From Setomelanomma holmii (taxonomy: Eukaryota; Ascomycota; Dothideomycetes; Pleosporales; Phaeosphaeriaceae), in assembly GCA_010015745.1 (NCBI GenBank), contig ML978169.1, positions 310,001-374,000 of the forward strand: a stretch of DNA of 64,000 bases, in the 5' to 3' direction. Below, piece by piece: positions 44,611 to 57,333 of this stretch (its first letter is position 1; each line of letters starts with the position of its first letter). A program made the translations under genes and the position numbers. Under the pieces are notes generated by a model that worked only from the letters and a program-made list of their open reading frames with translations, was not told the origin of the DNA and did no database searches.

Positions 44611-45758
44611 ATGTCAGATGTTGGCCGGGTGACATTGGTTGTGCGTAGCTTGGAATGCAGCCGTCGTGGTGGTTTGTCGCGGTAATATGACATCACGCGC
44701 TATCACGCATCGCGCACACGTTGTCTACCCATGTAGCTAGGCGAAAATTCTCCCACGCGACCCTGCAGAGTGACGGCAGACGGACAATTGACAGCCTTGG
44801 TCCTTGGTTGACAGGCTTTTGCTGTGGCTCGTGACACCTCGTTGATCGGCGGTACGTCTGGTGGTTAATAAGGTGTCTGACAGTGCGAGTGCGAGGGCGA
44901 GGCTGCGTGTGCAATCTGGCGACTGACACAGGGGAAATGAGGCTCTGCAGCCCTTGAAGCAGCCAAATCCCCAACGCGTCGAGGACACGCAACACCACTG
45001 TCGATGTTTCGCAGAGTGCGCGTCCCCGACTGTTTGAACCACTTTTCATCTATCGTTGTGGGCGATCCGGGCCTCGAAGAGCCGCGTCAGAGGTGCCCTG
45101 TGGCTCGAATCTGCAGCAGCCGAGCGAATCGCACCAGGCACGCCAGCTAAATTTGAAATGGCTGTTTTTGAGACGACGCCACACTCTGAATGCCTGCAGC
45201 TCCTGCACATCCTGTCGTATCATCAAAATGCGCAGCGCCTGTGCCACGACTCCCTCCTGAGCGCTCTCCGCTTCTTGTGCTGTCAGCTGGGTGCCGACAA
45301 CCGGCTTCAGGTTCCATTGCGGCTCGCAGAGAACCAACACCAGCGCAGCGTTCAGCGCCAAGCTGGCTCCGATGAGAAAAGGGTGAAGCCGTCTTTGACA
45401 TGAGTCTCCCAGCGCCAAGGAATATTACGCGGCCAGCGCTGAGGGCTCGGCGCTTGTTTCCCTTTCAAGCTTCCAGGCCAATCACAAATGGCAAAATCGT
45501 CGTGGATCGCTTCCTCCTGACGGGCAAGTATCATGCCAAGCCCTCTAATCCGTATACCCGTCTTCGCATGGGGGAACTTGCTTGCACCCTGCTGCTGGAC
45601 ACTCAACCTCCTGCTTGGTGCGGACGAGGCGTCACCGTGCATCTCTATAGCTGCCACAGCCGCTCCTTTCCTGTCGCTTGATTTCTGTTCCTTTACACGG
45701 TTATTAATCCCCTTCCCAGCGACGCCTCCCTTTCCTTACCCTTTGATAATCCGCTTGC
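44611..45758. other. Intergenic, nothing recognised
   Basis: Promoter region of the acyltransferase gene. Overlapping open frames near 45050-45680 on both strands lack domains and are treated as chance. Confidence 0.5.
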
Positions 45759-47289
45759 ATGACGACCTTGCTTGCGAAGACACCCGAGCTAGTTCGCGCC
45801 ACCATTGCTGGGCTCTCCCCACAAAAGACCGACACTGGTACGGGCACAGGTTCTGGCAAAATGTCCAACAACCGCCAAAATGTCACATGGGTGGAGGTAT
45901 ATTTTGTTCTAGAGAGGCATTTGGGTTGTTGCTAACGGTCTCAGGGTGTCCGAGGAGTAGCGTCATTCTGGGTCGTCACCACACATCTATGTCGAGCATG
46001 GGATTACAGTCTTTGGTCACCACGGGATAATGAGAATGCCGCACCGCAAATTCTCCAATTACCATTCCTACGACTACCATGGCAGGGAAGAATCGGAGTT
46101 ACCATGTTCGCGTTCCTAACTGGTTACGTGTGTGCGATCAAACCACTACGTCAGGCAAAGTCGGGCAACATTCCAGCCGCACTCATCACACTCGGCAAGT
46201 CTGCCTTTCGACGGCCACCGCGGTTGATCCTCCCTGCGACGGTCGCCTTGTTCATTGCGTGGTTCTTTGCACAAATCGGCGCGTTCGAAGTTGCGCACCG
46301 AAGCGACTCCCACTGGTTCCGACGCTCTGTTCCCCAACACATTGGTGGGCTCGACACCGAAATCCCAAGGTTGATCAAGAACTTCCAGACGTCATGGTCT
46401 GGTGGAAACAACGAATATGACGACCACCAGTGGGCGCTCCTTCCGCTGTTGCAGGGCGCCTTCCTCATCTACGTCCTGCTGTTCGCGACCGTCTTCATGA
46501 AGTTCCGCATGCGTTTCTTCACATGCACCGTTCTGTTCCTCTGGTACTGGATGCGCACCAGTCCTGAAAAGGGTATGTCAGACTAGTGTTTCCGTCGACA
46601 AGACCTAACCCCGCACAGAAACATTCGAGTGTCAATTCCTCTACGGCGTTATGCTATGCGATCTAGGCTCCGAGAAGAAATTCCGTGACTTTGTCAACAG
46701 CTACCCGAAAGTGCGCCGCGCCGTCCTTACCAGTCTGATCGTTATTGGCTGGTACGTTGCTTGCTATCCTGGAGAGCACTGGGAGTGGGCGCTCTGGTCT
46801 AGGCAGCTTAAGTGGGCTGGCGACTTCATCATCCCACAAGGCGCAGCCAGCTATCCTAAGCGATTTACCGCAATCGGATGGGATCTGATGGTCACCGGTA
46901 TCTGGTTATCGCCGACGCTGCAGAGCATTTTCTCAAACAAGCTATTTATGTGGATTGGACGAAACAGCTTCGCGGTGTATCTTACGCACGGCACCGTCAT
47001 GAAGGTTGGTCTCGTGAGGCTGATCTACGGATGGAGCACCAAGCCATACTGGGTCGAACAGCCACCTGCGGAAGGCGAGGGTGAAGCTATCGAGCACTAC
47101 ATTCCGCGATCGGGCAACTGGTTCGTCTGGGCCCTCGCTATTCCCACGTTCTTCGCCGTCGAATACACTATTGCCCACCTCTGGACCACCTACGTCGATT
47201 CGTACTGCGCAAAAGCCACAAAGTGGCTCGAAGACGCCATGTTCGAGAAGGACGAGGACGAGAAACACGGTGTCGCGAATATGGCATAA
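45759..47289 (+). CDS. Acyltransferase-3 family membrane protein
   Basis: Exons 45759-45896, 45945-46572 and 46619-47289, with introns of 48 and 46 nt, in phase; 478 aa. The N-terminal motif RGVASFWVVTTHLCRAWDYS matches the acyltransferase-3 start (family RGxAxxxVxxxH), with the conserved His. Many hydrophobic helices follow (LILPATVALFIAWFFAQIGA, LIYVLLFATVFM, AVLTSLIVIGWYVACYPG, WFVWALAIPTFFAVEYTI). Family members O-acylate small molecules or cell-surface polymers. The substrate cannot be told. No secondary-metabolite genes adjoin it. Confidence 0.88.
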
Positions 47290-49090
47290 ATCACGCCATG
47301 ACCATACATACACGCCCCCCATCCACGAAAACCAGGGAAGGAGAATAGGAGCCCATTGCAGGACGATGCATTCCTGCTGGACCCAGGATCACAACATGTT
47401 CACTTTGTCGCATTTTTCGGCTTAAGAAACGATTTCCTTTGTCAACATCACATCGCGGATACCAATTGTGTCGCATTTAAACGGCGTTTGAATACCTCCG
47501 GGTATGGAGAGGCCACGTATCATCTTCAGCATTTAGGTGCAGGTAGAGCTCGACGAGCAAATCATGTGTATAGAGTCTCGTCTGAGCTAATGTAATTGAA
47601 TCAAACACATCACAACGATTGCCCCTACCTCTACTTGCACTCAAGTGGTTGCGCTAACCATCGAAAGCTGACTGGATACAACACTACCTCTGGTGACGAT
47701 ATGCTGGATGCGCTCATCTCACAACTGATCTTCTTCCCCAAGCGCCCATGCCTCCACCCCTGGGCATCGCATTCTCAAATCCCATACATCACGGAGTACG
47801 GCACTTCGGCACCGGAAGGAACGGCGGAAGGAACACTTTGAGTTGCTTGGCAATATACATGTATCAGGGCATGCATCCTCTCCGGGAGTTTTCAGAGCTC
47901 TTTACCATCAACTACGTCACTCCGAGCGGAAGATGACCAAGGTGGAAGGGTGCTAAGTTTGGGATTGGTGGCTGGCTGACATGGTTGACAGGCACGATAA
48001 CCGTTGACGATGGAGTGATGCCGGGATCTTGAATTCGGCCGAGCATGCAACCAAGATGGAAGGTGCATGGGTGCCACGCTGGATTGTTGATTCTTTCTGG
48101 ACAGGACCGTGATATCATTTCCCTTTGCAGCTTCTGCGGGCAAGAGGTGGTGTGATCTTGAAGTTGGAATTTCGTGAACTGGATAATTGTTGCGGAAAAG
48201 GGAAACCGGATTCTGCTACCACGATTATGGCCGGCTCATGGAAGCAACACTCACCCCCGCGCATCTAAGCAGCCTCGCGTACACAGTCGAACCGACACTA
48301 CACAGCAGCATCTTTTTCCACCATGTCAACACAGCAACAACATCGAGACCATCGGTACACACATAATCTAGTCCTCTAAGTGTAGCCGCGATGGAGGGGC
48401 CGCCCATATCGAAAGTGACTAGCCACAACTGTCACTATCGACAAACACTCAAGCAACGCCTGACTCAACCCATCGTCCAACCTCGTATTCTTATCGCAAC
48501 ATCGTCAACTGCTCACGCGACAGTTTTACATCGCAGACGTGCAAATAGACATGCTGCCGGCGGTCGACGGCGTGCTGCCAAGAGGTGCTGGCCGGTTGCT
48601 TGCTTTTGTGGAGGGCGCCGGCGAGTGTTGGTGGAGATAGCGCTCCCGCTTGCGCGAAGGGTGCGTGACGTAATGGTCTGGAGGTGTGGCGGTGCAGCTT
48701 AGGAAGAGATATTGTGGCATGAGGATTGGAGATGGTTTTGGTGTGTGGTGTGATTCGGTGGGTTGGCTTGCTAAAGGGTGTGTTTGCATGTCGGCTGGGT
48801 TGGCTGGGTAGGTTGAAGACCTTCACCATGGTGTGGGTGCGAACGCTAAGTCAGGTGCGATACTTCGTCTGGAGCATGTTTGATCTGGAGAATGCATCGT
48901 CTAGAGGATACATCGTCCTGAACACGTTTCGACTGGAGGTTCCAGAATCTCGCACTAACATGGTCACAGTATACATGCACATGCTTGTTCGAGGACTTTG
49001 GGTCGCATCACATTACTACAAATGCTATGTACAGTAGCGCCAACGTGGGTGGTATCAAGGTATCAATCGAGCAGTTTCAACAGTACATGC
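47290..49090. other. Intergenic between convergent genes, nothing recognised
   Basis: 1.8 kb with short open frames only. A long C/A-rich strand bias around 48230-48520 is visible but has no coding signature. Confidence 0.5.
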
Positions 49091-50478
49091 TCAAAACCTC
49101 TTGAGCTCTGGGCTGCCCTCGCATGCTGGGAAGCTGAACTTGGTCTCGACAAAGACCTTCTGCATGCCATCCTCCCTCTTGTCGAATACATGGTACACAT
49201 TTGCGAGGTCCTCAAGACGCACACGATGAGTGACCATCTTCAATGGCTTGATCTGTTTGTCCTCGATCATCTTGAGGAGCGACTCCCAATACTTATGTAC
49301 GGGTGCCTGGCCATTTCCGATGAGACGGATACCACGCTCCATGAGCGAGCCAATGTTGAAGTGGTTGGTGAAGCCAACGTATACGCCGGTGATACCGCAG
49401 CTACCAAAGTTGCGCGTGCTGGTAATCATTTCGTTGACCAACTCGCTGGTGTCGGTCTCGAGGCCAAGCATCATCTCGAAGTAGTGGGCCCAGCCCTTTG
49501 CGTACTCGCCGGCGGCGCATTCGATGCTGACGTCTGGGCCGCGATTGTTGCACATCTTCTTCAATGTGCTGGTGACGGACTCGCCTTTCTCTAGCTTCGA
49601 GAAGTCGATGGTCCGGACGTGCGGGTATCGCTCCTTAATAAAATCGAGGCGCCAATTTGAGTCGATCATGATGACCTCGGATGCACCATTGAGCAGAGAG
49701 AAGTCGGCAGCCATTTGACCAATGGGACCTGCTCCCCAAATGGCAACGACATCGCCCTTCTTCACACCAGTGTCGACAACGGCGTGCCATGATGTGCAGA
49801 GAACGTCAGACAGGAAGAGACCCTCCTCATCTGGAACGTTGTCTGGTAGGGGCAGGAGGTTGACATCGCCATATGGTACACGTGTGTATTCTGATTGTCC
49901 ACCAGCAAATCCACCGGTGAAATGCGAGTAACCAAACATGCCCGCTGTTCGGCCACCGTACATGGCGTTCTCGATCGTGTTGGAGTTGGTCTTTTCGCAT
50001 TGTGACGAGAGCTTTTGCTTGCAGTAGTAGCAGTCGCCGCATGCGATTTGAAAGGAGGCTACGACACGTTGTCTATGACATTTAGCATTACTTCATTCAT
50101 GCTAATCGATTGCACGTACCCTGGCTTGAATTTGGTGACTGCGCTGCCGACGCTGTCTACGACACCGCAAAACTCGTGGCCAAGAATGTCGCCCTTCTGC
50201 AACTCGACAACTGATCCGTGAAGCAGATGCAGATCTGAGCCGCAGACGGTGGATCCGGTGATCTTGAGAATGACATCGCGGTCCTCGATAATCGCAGGCT
50301 TTGGGACCTCGACAATCTCGACACTGTTTTTGCCCATCCATGCCAAAGCCTTCATCTTCTCGCCAGACTTATCCGCCCACGCTGGGTTGTTGGCGGGGTT
50401 GGTGACATCTTGAGCGGTGACGGCATTGTCGTCGTGGCCAACGGCCTTCTCGACCTGCATGGCAGCTTGGGACATCAT
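49091..50478 (-). CDS. Zinc-dependent alcohol dehydrogenase (formaldehyde-dehydrogenase-like MDR)
   Basis: Exons 50120-50478 and 49091-50072 with a 47-nt intron (GTACGT...CATAG), giving FKPGQRVVASFQIACGDCYY; 446 aa. Catalytic-zinc motifs are CGSDLHLLHG and GHEFCGVVDSVGS. The structural-zinc lobe is CGDCYYCKQKLSSQC. The Rossmann loop is WGAGPIGQMAA. The extended length, with an N-terminal 40-residue leader and a middle insertion around NAMYGGRTAGMFGY, resembles the glutathione-independent formaldehyde dehydrogenase-like group common in fungi. Substrate not determinable. Confidence 0.88.
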
Positions 50479-52068
50479 CTTGGGCGATGGTATGTATGGT
50501 AGTTGTTAGAAAATGTAGGATATCACTCGATCTCGAATGATAAGGTGAGATGTGTGGTGGAGTGAGTTGTGAAAGAAATAGCAACCTATAAGAGGGGTAA
50601 TTCTACCTTTTCCATCTCACAAAGATATTTACGATGACATAGGGAACTCGTCGTTTAGGCGACATGCCGCAGCCTACCGCAGCTACGACTATCTGCCGAC
50701 GCACGAGGTCTCCGTATTGCCCTGTAGAACTGCTCGACATAGCTAGCAAAACGTCATGACTTATTCGAGAAGGCCATAAGCCCGTTGAAGTAATACTGGG
50801 GTCCCACGCGCGCCTTCACCATGTGTTAACTGGCGGGGCAGAGGGGAGACCGATGGACGCGATTTTAATTTCGCGCGTTGTCACTTCGACGTCATGGAGA
50901 CGAAGCGAGCGACGAGAGACAATGAGCTCTTGGCTTTGTCAGCCTTTATGGATGTGGAAGTGCTTTTGCTGGTGCCTATTGGCCAGGTCATGGTGAAAAT
51001 CAAACGACTTTGTGATGCGGCTCCGCAGTCTGATGCAAAGTGTGGGTGCAGGTGAGGTATCGCGAAGTTCCAGGACCTTGTATCGCATTTGGAGTTGTCT
51101 CGGCTATCGCATGGGAATAATTCGGGTGGCGCGAATAGGCATGGAAGTGGAGTGAGTATTCTTCAGCGTCAGGATGAGCGGTCGCAGACGTTGAATGTTT
51201 CAGAGAAGAGAAGAGGACCTCGATGGTGGTGCTCGGCAATGTTCTCGGAACCGATGAAGACGCGTTGTTCAGGATCACAACGGCGCACAGAAACCCTCAA
51301 AATAAGCAGCAGACGACCAATCATGTCTACATCATGCTATCGCGACAATGATGCGTGAAGATGCACACATTTCTTTTCCCGCGCAACTGCACACCGGTGC
51401 CAATTCAATGGAAGGAACATGGCTTATGGGTGGAATTGGAGCTGGATGCGCACTCACCCCACTTCGTGTTGTTTGTCAATATTGAAGTTCCAAATTTGAC
51501 CAACCTCTCCAAATCTGGGAGTCAGTGGCAAATTTCGCACCATCAAGTTATACACAACGGCAAGAGTTACCCACATATGCAAGCAGCACAGCATAAGAAA
51601 TGGCTTTTGGAATCGGTTCTGGACTAGCTCAGTGCTCAAGGCGAAGCCGTGATCCTATCGGCTATGAGTCTTAATGCTAGCGTCACAACCACGGAGATTT
51701 ACCATAAGATATCTTCCTCAGATCGTGCGCAATTTCATATCATCCACGCTCGTAGCAAGCAAGTCGGCCGATGGTTGCTTTGCACCTAGAAGAGAGCCCT
51801 CTTTCACAATGAGCGCCTCAAAATTACGGAGTCGCCTTTCAGACATCGTATAGACCCATGTGCGATAGCCGAATTTCTAGGTCTTTGAATTATCAGTCTG
51901 TGCGGAACCAAGGCATTGTACATATCCTTTGAGAGCATAATGTAGTTCAGATTCGTAACGTACAAGCTGCTTGCCCTCATATCAAGAACAGTATTTGCTT
52001 GTGGACGACAACAATTTGCAGCAAAAGTTCATGTTTGAGTGCCGTAACAAGGCAATCCACATCTCACA
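50479..52068. other. Intergenic, boundary of conserved core and accessory block
   Basis: Contains the alcohol dehydrogenase promoter. No supported gene; a 90-codon frame at 51355-51627 has no recognisable features. Confidence 0.45.
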
Positions 52069-52422
52069 ATGGCTACGATTAGTATCATACTTCCGCAGAA
52101 AGGTGAATACATCACTTCACCGCCCTTGACACAAGTCGCTGAGGAGTTGGGAATACCTCGAAACTGTGTCTTTAAGCCGAGACCTTTCCGGCGGAGCGCT
52201 CGACTCGCTGCTGACAAGTCAGACTCTGGTATTCGTAGACATTCTTTCCCTATTGCATCACGACGCCGAATTGACGGTCTACGACTACAACGGGGTCCTA
52301 AAAAGACAAAGTCCTACACTGGCGGCAACGCAGGACGACAAAGACCCAGTCCTACTCCAGCGCAACTTCTGGGAAGGGACTCAAGTTCTTCGAGCTCAGA
52401 GGGAGAAGAAGAAGAGGAGTAG
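52069..52422 (+). CDS. Hypothetical basic protein with acidic tail (uncertain)
   Basis: ATG in good context (CACAATGG), 117 aa. The product begins MATISIILPQKGEYITSPPL, has an RRSARLAADK motif, is Arg/Lys-rich in the middle, and ends in a Ser then Glu run (SSSSSSEGEEEEE). Unrecognised. A second open frame overlaps it (52166-52639) and also looks protein-like (TLVFVDILSLLHHDAELTVY), so it is not clear which frame is real. It ends next to the left end of the long inverted-repeat element. Confidence 0.3.
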   Translation: MATISIILPQKGEYITSPPLTQVAEELGIPRNCVFKPRPFRRSARLAADKSDSGIRRHSFPIASRRRIDGLRLQRGPKKTKSYTGGNAGRQRPSPTPAQLLGRDSSSSSSEGEEEEE

Positions 52423-52642
52423 GAGGAAGAAGAACCGGAGACCCCAATTTAATGCGATGACGAACGTCCATCCCCGTATCTCGAGCCACCCTACGACGCG
52501 AGCCGCATCTCCAATTACACCTCCTAAAAAGCCTTTTAAACAAACTAATCAGGGTGCAGCCTCTACGAGATTGTTTTCAAGGCCTTTTCGCAACAGGGTA
52601 CCGAGGAGCCACGGCGAATTCGCAGGTTTTGATCGTTGAATA

Positions 52643-53245
52643 ACGTCCATCCCTACGTAGCGGGACACCCTGTGTGGCGAGACACTTTTTCGTCCGGACC
52701 TTCGGTACTAGCGCAGCTACATAAGATTAGTCTGGACGCACCTTAGTTCTGCAACTGTTGTTCTTCAAGTGTGTTAGCTTCCGACTAGGCAGAGCGCGGT
52801 ATTGGACGCGCTGTTGGTCGTTCTGTTGATAGCTTTCATCGACCCTCTGTTAGTACCCCCTGTTTGCTTGCGACAACACATCTCTATTAAGCATTCGGAG
52901 GTGCAAAAGAGAAGCCGAAATTCTAAAGACTACTATAGCAAGCTCTAAAGGTAGATTTAAGATAGAAAATATGCATTCCGATAGTTTCTTCGTGCAGAAG
53001 GCAAGATCTCCAGAACGCGTCCGACAGGGCAAAAAGCTTTAGCTACTCTTGGCTTGCAGTGCGTGCTCAGATATATCCTTGCCTAACGGTAACGAATTTG
53101 ACACTATGCCCATAGCAGAGACTGCTAAGAATAGCTATGGCGCATGTCGACGGCTTCGTAGAAGCGTTCGCAACCACGCACGTTCACTGCGCTCGAACAT
53201 CTGTCTCCTATACTCCTTACCGCTACACGCTATGTAACCTAGGAC
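52643..53245 (+). repeat. Left arm of long inverted repeat
   Basis: Matches the reverse complement of 57993-58595. Best-conserved blocks are the first 65 bp (contains TAGCGGGACACCCTGT), and 52976-53140, which includes ATGCCCATAGCAGAGACTGC. Homology fades inward near 53245. Confidence 0.75.
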
Positions 53246-53623
53246 AAGTCGGCTCTTTGCTGTAAGTAAGCGCCAAGGGCTTACCTATATGCTCGATCTA
53301 TGTCGCCTTCGATGCATCCGCTTCGCAGCCTCGTGGCTGGCATTCCGCATGTGCATTCTGCCATGCCTACCCCGCCTGAGGCCTGATGCGATGCCGTCGC
53401 CAAACCAAGAATACAACACAGCATGTTGGTCACAGCTCGTGACACTTAAAACGCTGTTTTACCATCAACACAGCTAGAGCTGTACAGCAATTCGTCCTCC
53501 TCTTCTTACGCCGACCTCTACAGTACATGGCACGGTCACTACACTCGTCCTACTAGGCTGCCACGTCGAGCCTCTCGCATCCCCTTCGCATCGCATGCGC
53601 CCACCACACATCCACACGAGTCG

Positions 53624-56600
53624 ATGCATCTTCTAAAGTACGAAGACGATGACCAGCTCTCAATCACCAGCTTCGACGATAATGCGTAACCTCCTTACGC
53701 AACACTCTCACACACTTGGGGAGTACATGCAGAGGTGACTTTTGCGGACCTTGCAGAAGGCAACGGCAAGCACAAGCCCGGCTACAAGAAGATTATCTTT
53801 TGTGGAAAGCAAGCACAGCAAGATGGACTGCAGTACTTCTGGGTTGACACATGCTGCATCGATAAGTCGGACAAGGCTGAGCTCTCCATGGCTATCCAGT
53901 TCATGTTTCGCTGGTACCAAAACGCGACAAAATGCTATGTGTACCTCTCTGATGGATCGACAAAGAAGAGGAAAGCTGGCGATCCGTTTATAGAGTTCAC
54001 TTGGGAGCCTGCCTTCAGGTCAAGTCGATGGTTCACGCGTGGCTGGACGCTCCAAGAGCTTCTTGCGCCAAGCATAGTCGAGTTCTTCTCTCAAGAATGG
54101 GAGAAGCTAGGTGACAGGAAATCACTGAAGTCATTAATCCGCAAAATTACTAGCATCCCATACGAAGTGCTCGACGGAGGTCCTCTTTCTAGGTTCAGCA
54201 TCGACGACCGGCTGCAGTGGAAAGACGGCAGAGCGACTAAACGCGAAGAAGATGTGCATACTCGCTGCAAGGCATCTTTGACGTCAAGTTAGCGCCGCTG
54301 TATGGCGAGAGCGCAGCTAGTGCCTTTGGGCGTCTTATGGGCGAGATCCACAAGCTAGAAAGATGCATTCAAGACATGCACAACACAAATCCTCGTGTTG
54401 ACAAGAAGCGCATTGAGGGTACGAAGGGTGGACTGTTAGTAGACTCCTACCGTTGGGTTCTTGACAACATCACTTTCCAGCAATGGCAAAAGGACCCTCA
54501 GAGCCGACTGCTATGGGTGAAAGGTGATCCTGGAAAAGGCAAGACCATGTTGCTCTGCGGGATTATTGATGAGCTGCAAAGTTCGATGCCCCAAAGTGTC
54601 CTACTGTCGTACTTCTTTTGCCAAGCGACCGATTCGCGCATCAATAGCGCCGCGGCTGTGCTACAAGGGCTATTGTACATGCTCGTGAGCCAGCAACCGT
54701 CGCTTGTATCGCACGTCCGCGAGAAACACGATAACGCGGGAAAGGCCCTGTTCGAAGATGCAAATGCCTTGGGTAGCCTTGACCGAGATATGGGCGGACG
54801 TGCTACAAGATCCAAGCCTGAGGATGACATATCTGATCATCGACGCACTCGACGAGTGCGTCACTGATCTTCCAAAGCTGCTGAAGTTTGTCGCAAAGCA
54901 GTCGTATGCGTCTTCTCGCGTCAAATGGATTGTCTCAAGCCGCACCTGGCCAAAGATTGAAGTACAGCTAGAGCGGGCAGGACACCAAGTAGAGTTGAGC
55001 CTTGAGCTGAACGCGAAGTCAGTTGCGGCGGCAGTTGACGTCTTCATCCGGCGAAAGGTAGATCATTTGGTGCAAGAAAAGCAGTACAATGCAGAGGTTC
55101 GGCACGCAGTGCTCCAGCACCTAACATCAAACGCAAACGATACCTTCCTCTGGGTAGCGTTGGTGTGCCAAGACCTTAAAACAACACCAAAGTGGTACGT
55201 GCTAAAGAAGCTCGCCTCGTTCCCGCCTGGGCTAGATCCCTTGTACAAGCGAATGATGCAGCAGATAAACGAGTCTGACGGCGCTGAGATTTGTCACCAG
55301 GTGCTGGCTTCGACTGCGATCTTGTATCGACCTGTTACGATCACTGAACTGGTTGCGATCGTCGAGCAGCTTGAGGACTTGGACAAGGACCTAGAGTCGG
55401 TAAGGGAGATTATCGGCTTTTGTAGATCGTTCCTTACTCTTCAACAAGACACGGTCTACTTTGTGCATCAATCTGCAAAGGACTTCTTGTTTACAAAGGG
55501 GTTTGACGAGGTCTTCCCACATGGAACTAAAGCTGTTCATCGAGCCATTTCTACGAAGTCGCTGGCAATTCAGTCTAGGACATTGCACAGGGACATGTAC
55601 AGCCTCAAAGTGCTAGGAACTCCTATCGAATACGCTGAACCGCCTAAGCCTGATCCACTAGCAGCGTCACGCTATCCATGCGTCTACTGGATTGATCATC
55701 TGTACGACTCAAAGCCTAAGTCTTTAGCAGACAGTGTCGTTGACCTCCATGTCGCAAGTGTTGTGGATGACTTTCTAAGGAACAAGTATCTCTATTGGCT
55801 GGAAGGGCTTGGTCTGTGCAAGAGCGTGAAGAAAGGCGTCATATCGATGGCAAAACTGTGGTCGATAGTGCAGGTATGTCGCATAAAATCTACCTATTTG
55901 TAGTTTAATTCAGATACTAACGCTAGTAGGAAATGCGTGACCAAATTGAATTTAGTCAGCTTGTTCAAGACGCACGGCGATTCATCATGTACCACAAAGG
56001 GGCGATTGAAGGTTATCCTCTTCAAATATATGCATCTGCGCTGTTGTTCAGCCCAACAGGTAGTCTGATTAGACAGCTGTTCCAACACGAAGGGCCAAAT
56101 GGAATCACGATCAGGCCAGCAATGAGCGACGGCTGGAGCGCGTGCCTGCAGACCCTCGAGGGCCATGGCGAATCAGTCAGCTCAGTGACGTTTTCGCACG
56201 ACTCAGCCCGACTGGCGTCAGCGTCGCAGGACAGCACTGTCAAGATCTGGGACGTGAGCACCAGCGCGTGCCTGCAGACCCTCGAGGGCCATAGCGAATC
56301 CGTCAACTCAGTGGCCTTCTCGCACGACTCGGCCCGGCTGGCGTCGGCGTACGAAGACAGCACCATCAAGATCTGGGACGCGAGCACCGGCGAGTGCCTG
56401 CAGACGCGAGAAGGCCATAACGAACAAGTCATATCAGTGGCCTTCTCGCACGACTCGACGCAGCTGGCGTCAGCGTCACTCGACAACACTGTCAAGATCT
56501 GGGACGCAAACAGCGGCGCGTGTCTGCAGACGCTCGAGAGCTATAGGGTTCTCGTAGTAGCCTTCTCGCACGACTCAACGCAGCTGGCATCAGCATCGCA

Positions 56601-57333
56601 GGACAGCACTGTCAAGATCTGGGACGCGTACAGCGGCGCGTGCCTGCAGACGCTTGAGGGCAATAGCAGTGAGATCACATCAGTGACTTTCTCGCACGAC
56701 TCGGCCCAGCTGGTGTCGGCGTCGGACGATAACACCGTCAAGATCTGGGACGCGAGCAGCGGCGCATGCCTGCTAACGCTTGAGGGTCATAGCAGCGGGG
56801 TCAACTCTGTGGCCTTCTCGCACAACTCGACGCAGTTGGCGTCAGCGTCGTTCAACAGCACTGTCAAGATCTGGGACGCAAACAGCTGCGCGTGCCTGCA
56901 AACGCTTGAGGGTCATAGCAGCGGGGTTATCTCTGTGGCCTTCTCGCACAACTCGACGCAACTGGCGTCAGCGTCGCTTGACAGCACCGTTAAGATCTGG
57001 GACGCGAGCAGCGGCACGTGCCTGCAGACGCTCAACATTGGCATGACTCGCGACTTATCCTTTGATCCCACTGGTTCTCGCCTCTACACTTCAAAAGGCA
57101 CCATTGATGTTCAGGGCTCACAGGCTTCCAGCATAAGGGATATCGCAGAACCTGTGTGCCCCTTGTACGTAGGCACTAGCATTAGCTCAGACGACATATG
57201 GATTCAGCACGCTGGTAAGAACACGCTATGGGTACCATCCGAGTATAGGTCGTCGTGCTCGTCTGTGTGTGGGGCTATTGTTGTTATAGGTGGTGGGTCT
57301 AGCAGAGTATGGACTTGCAGTGTTGAGTTTTAA
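53624..57333 (+). pseudogene. HET-NACHT-WD40 NLR (HNWD-type), broken
   Basis: From ATG 53624 (MHLLKYEDDD) a HET domain reads through ATLSHTWG, YFWVDTCCIDKSDKAELSMA and WFTRGWTLQELLAPSIVEFF. Next is a NACHT domain with Walker A GDPGKGKT and Walker B YLIIDALDEC. A 56-nt intron (55874-55929, with a perfect TACTAAC branch site) leads to about eight WD40 repeats (56136-57031) and a short tail to TAA at 57331-57333. Lesions: TAA at 53687-53689 in the HET domain; a missing base near 54255, after which the frame resumes as the HET C-terminus; and an extra T near 54770 before Walker B. This is the architecture of Podospora HET-E/HET-D/HET-R, which trigger incompatibility cell death on recognising non-self. 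It is the only gene between the two long inverted repeats. Confidence 0.85.
56136..57031 (+). repeat. Array of near-identical 126-bp WD40 repeats
   Basis: Seven 42-codon units and a partial eighth share a nearly fixed frame (ACLQTLEGH ... SVAFSHDS ... LASAS ... TVKIWDA). The fourth unit lacks two codons. High nucleotide identity among units indicates recent amplification or gene conversion within the array. Confidence 0.9.

Noticed and set aside
45050..45418. 122-codon minus-strand frame with a hydrophobic stretch
   Set aside because: Similar-sized frames overlap on the opposite strand, and none shows a recognisable domain or gene structure.
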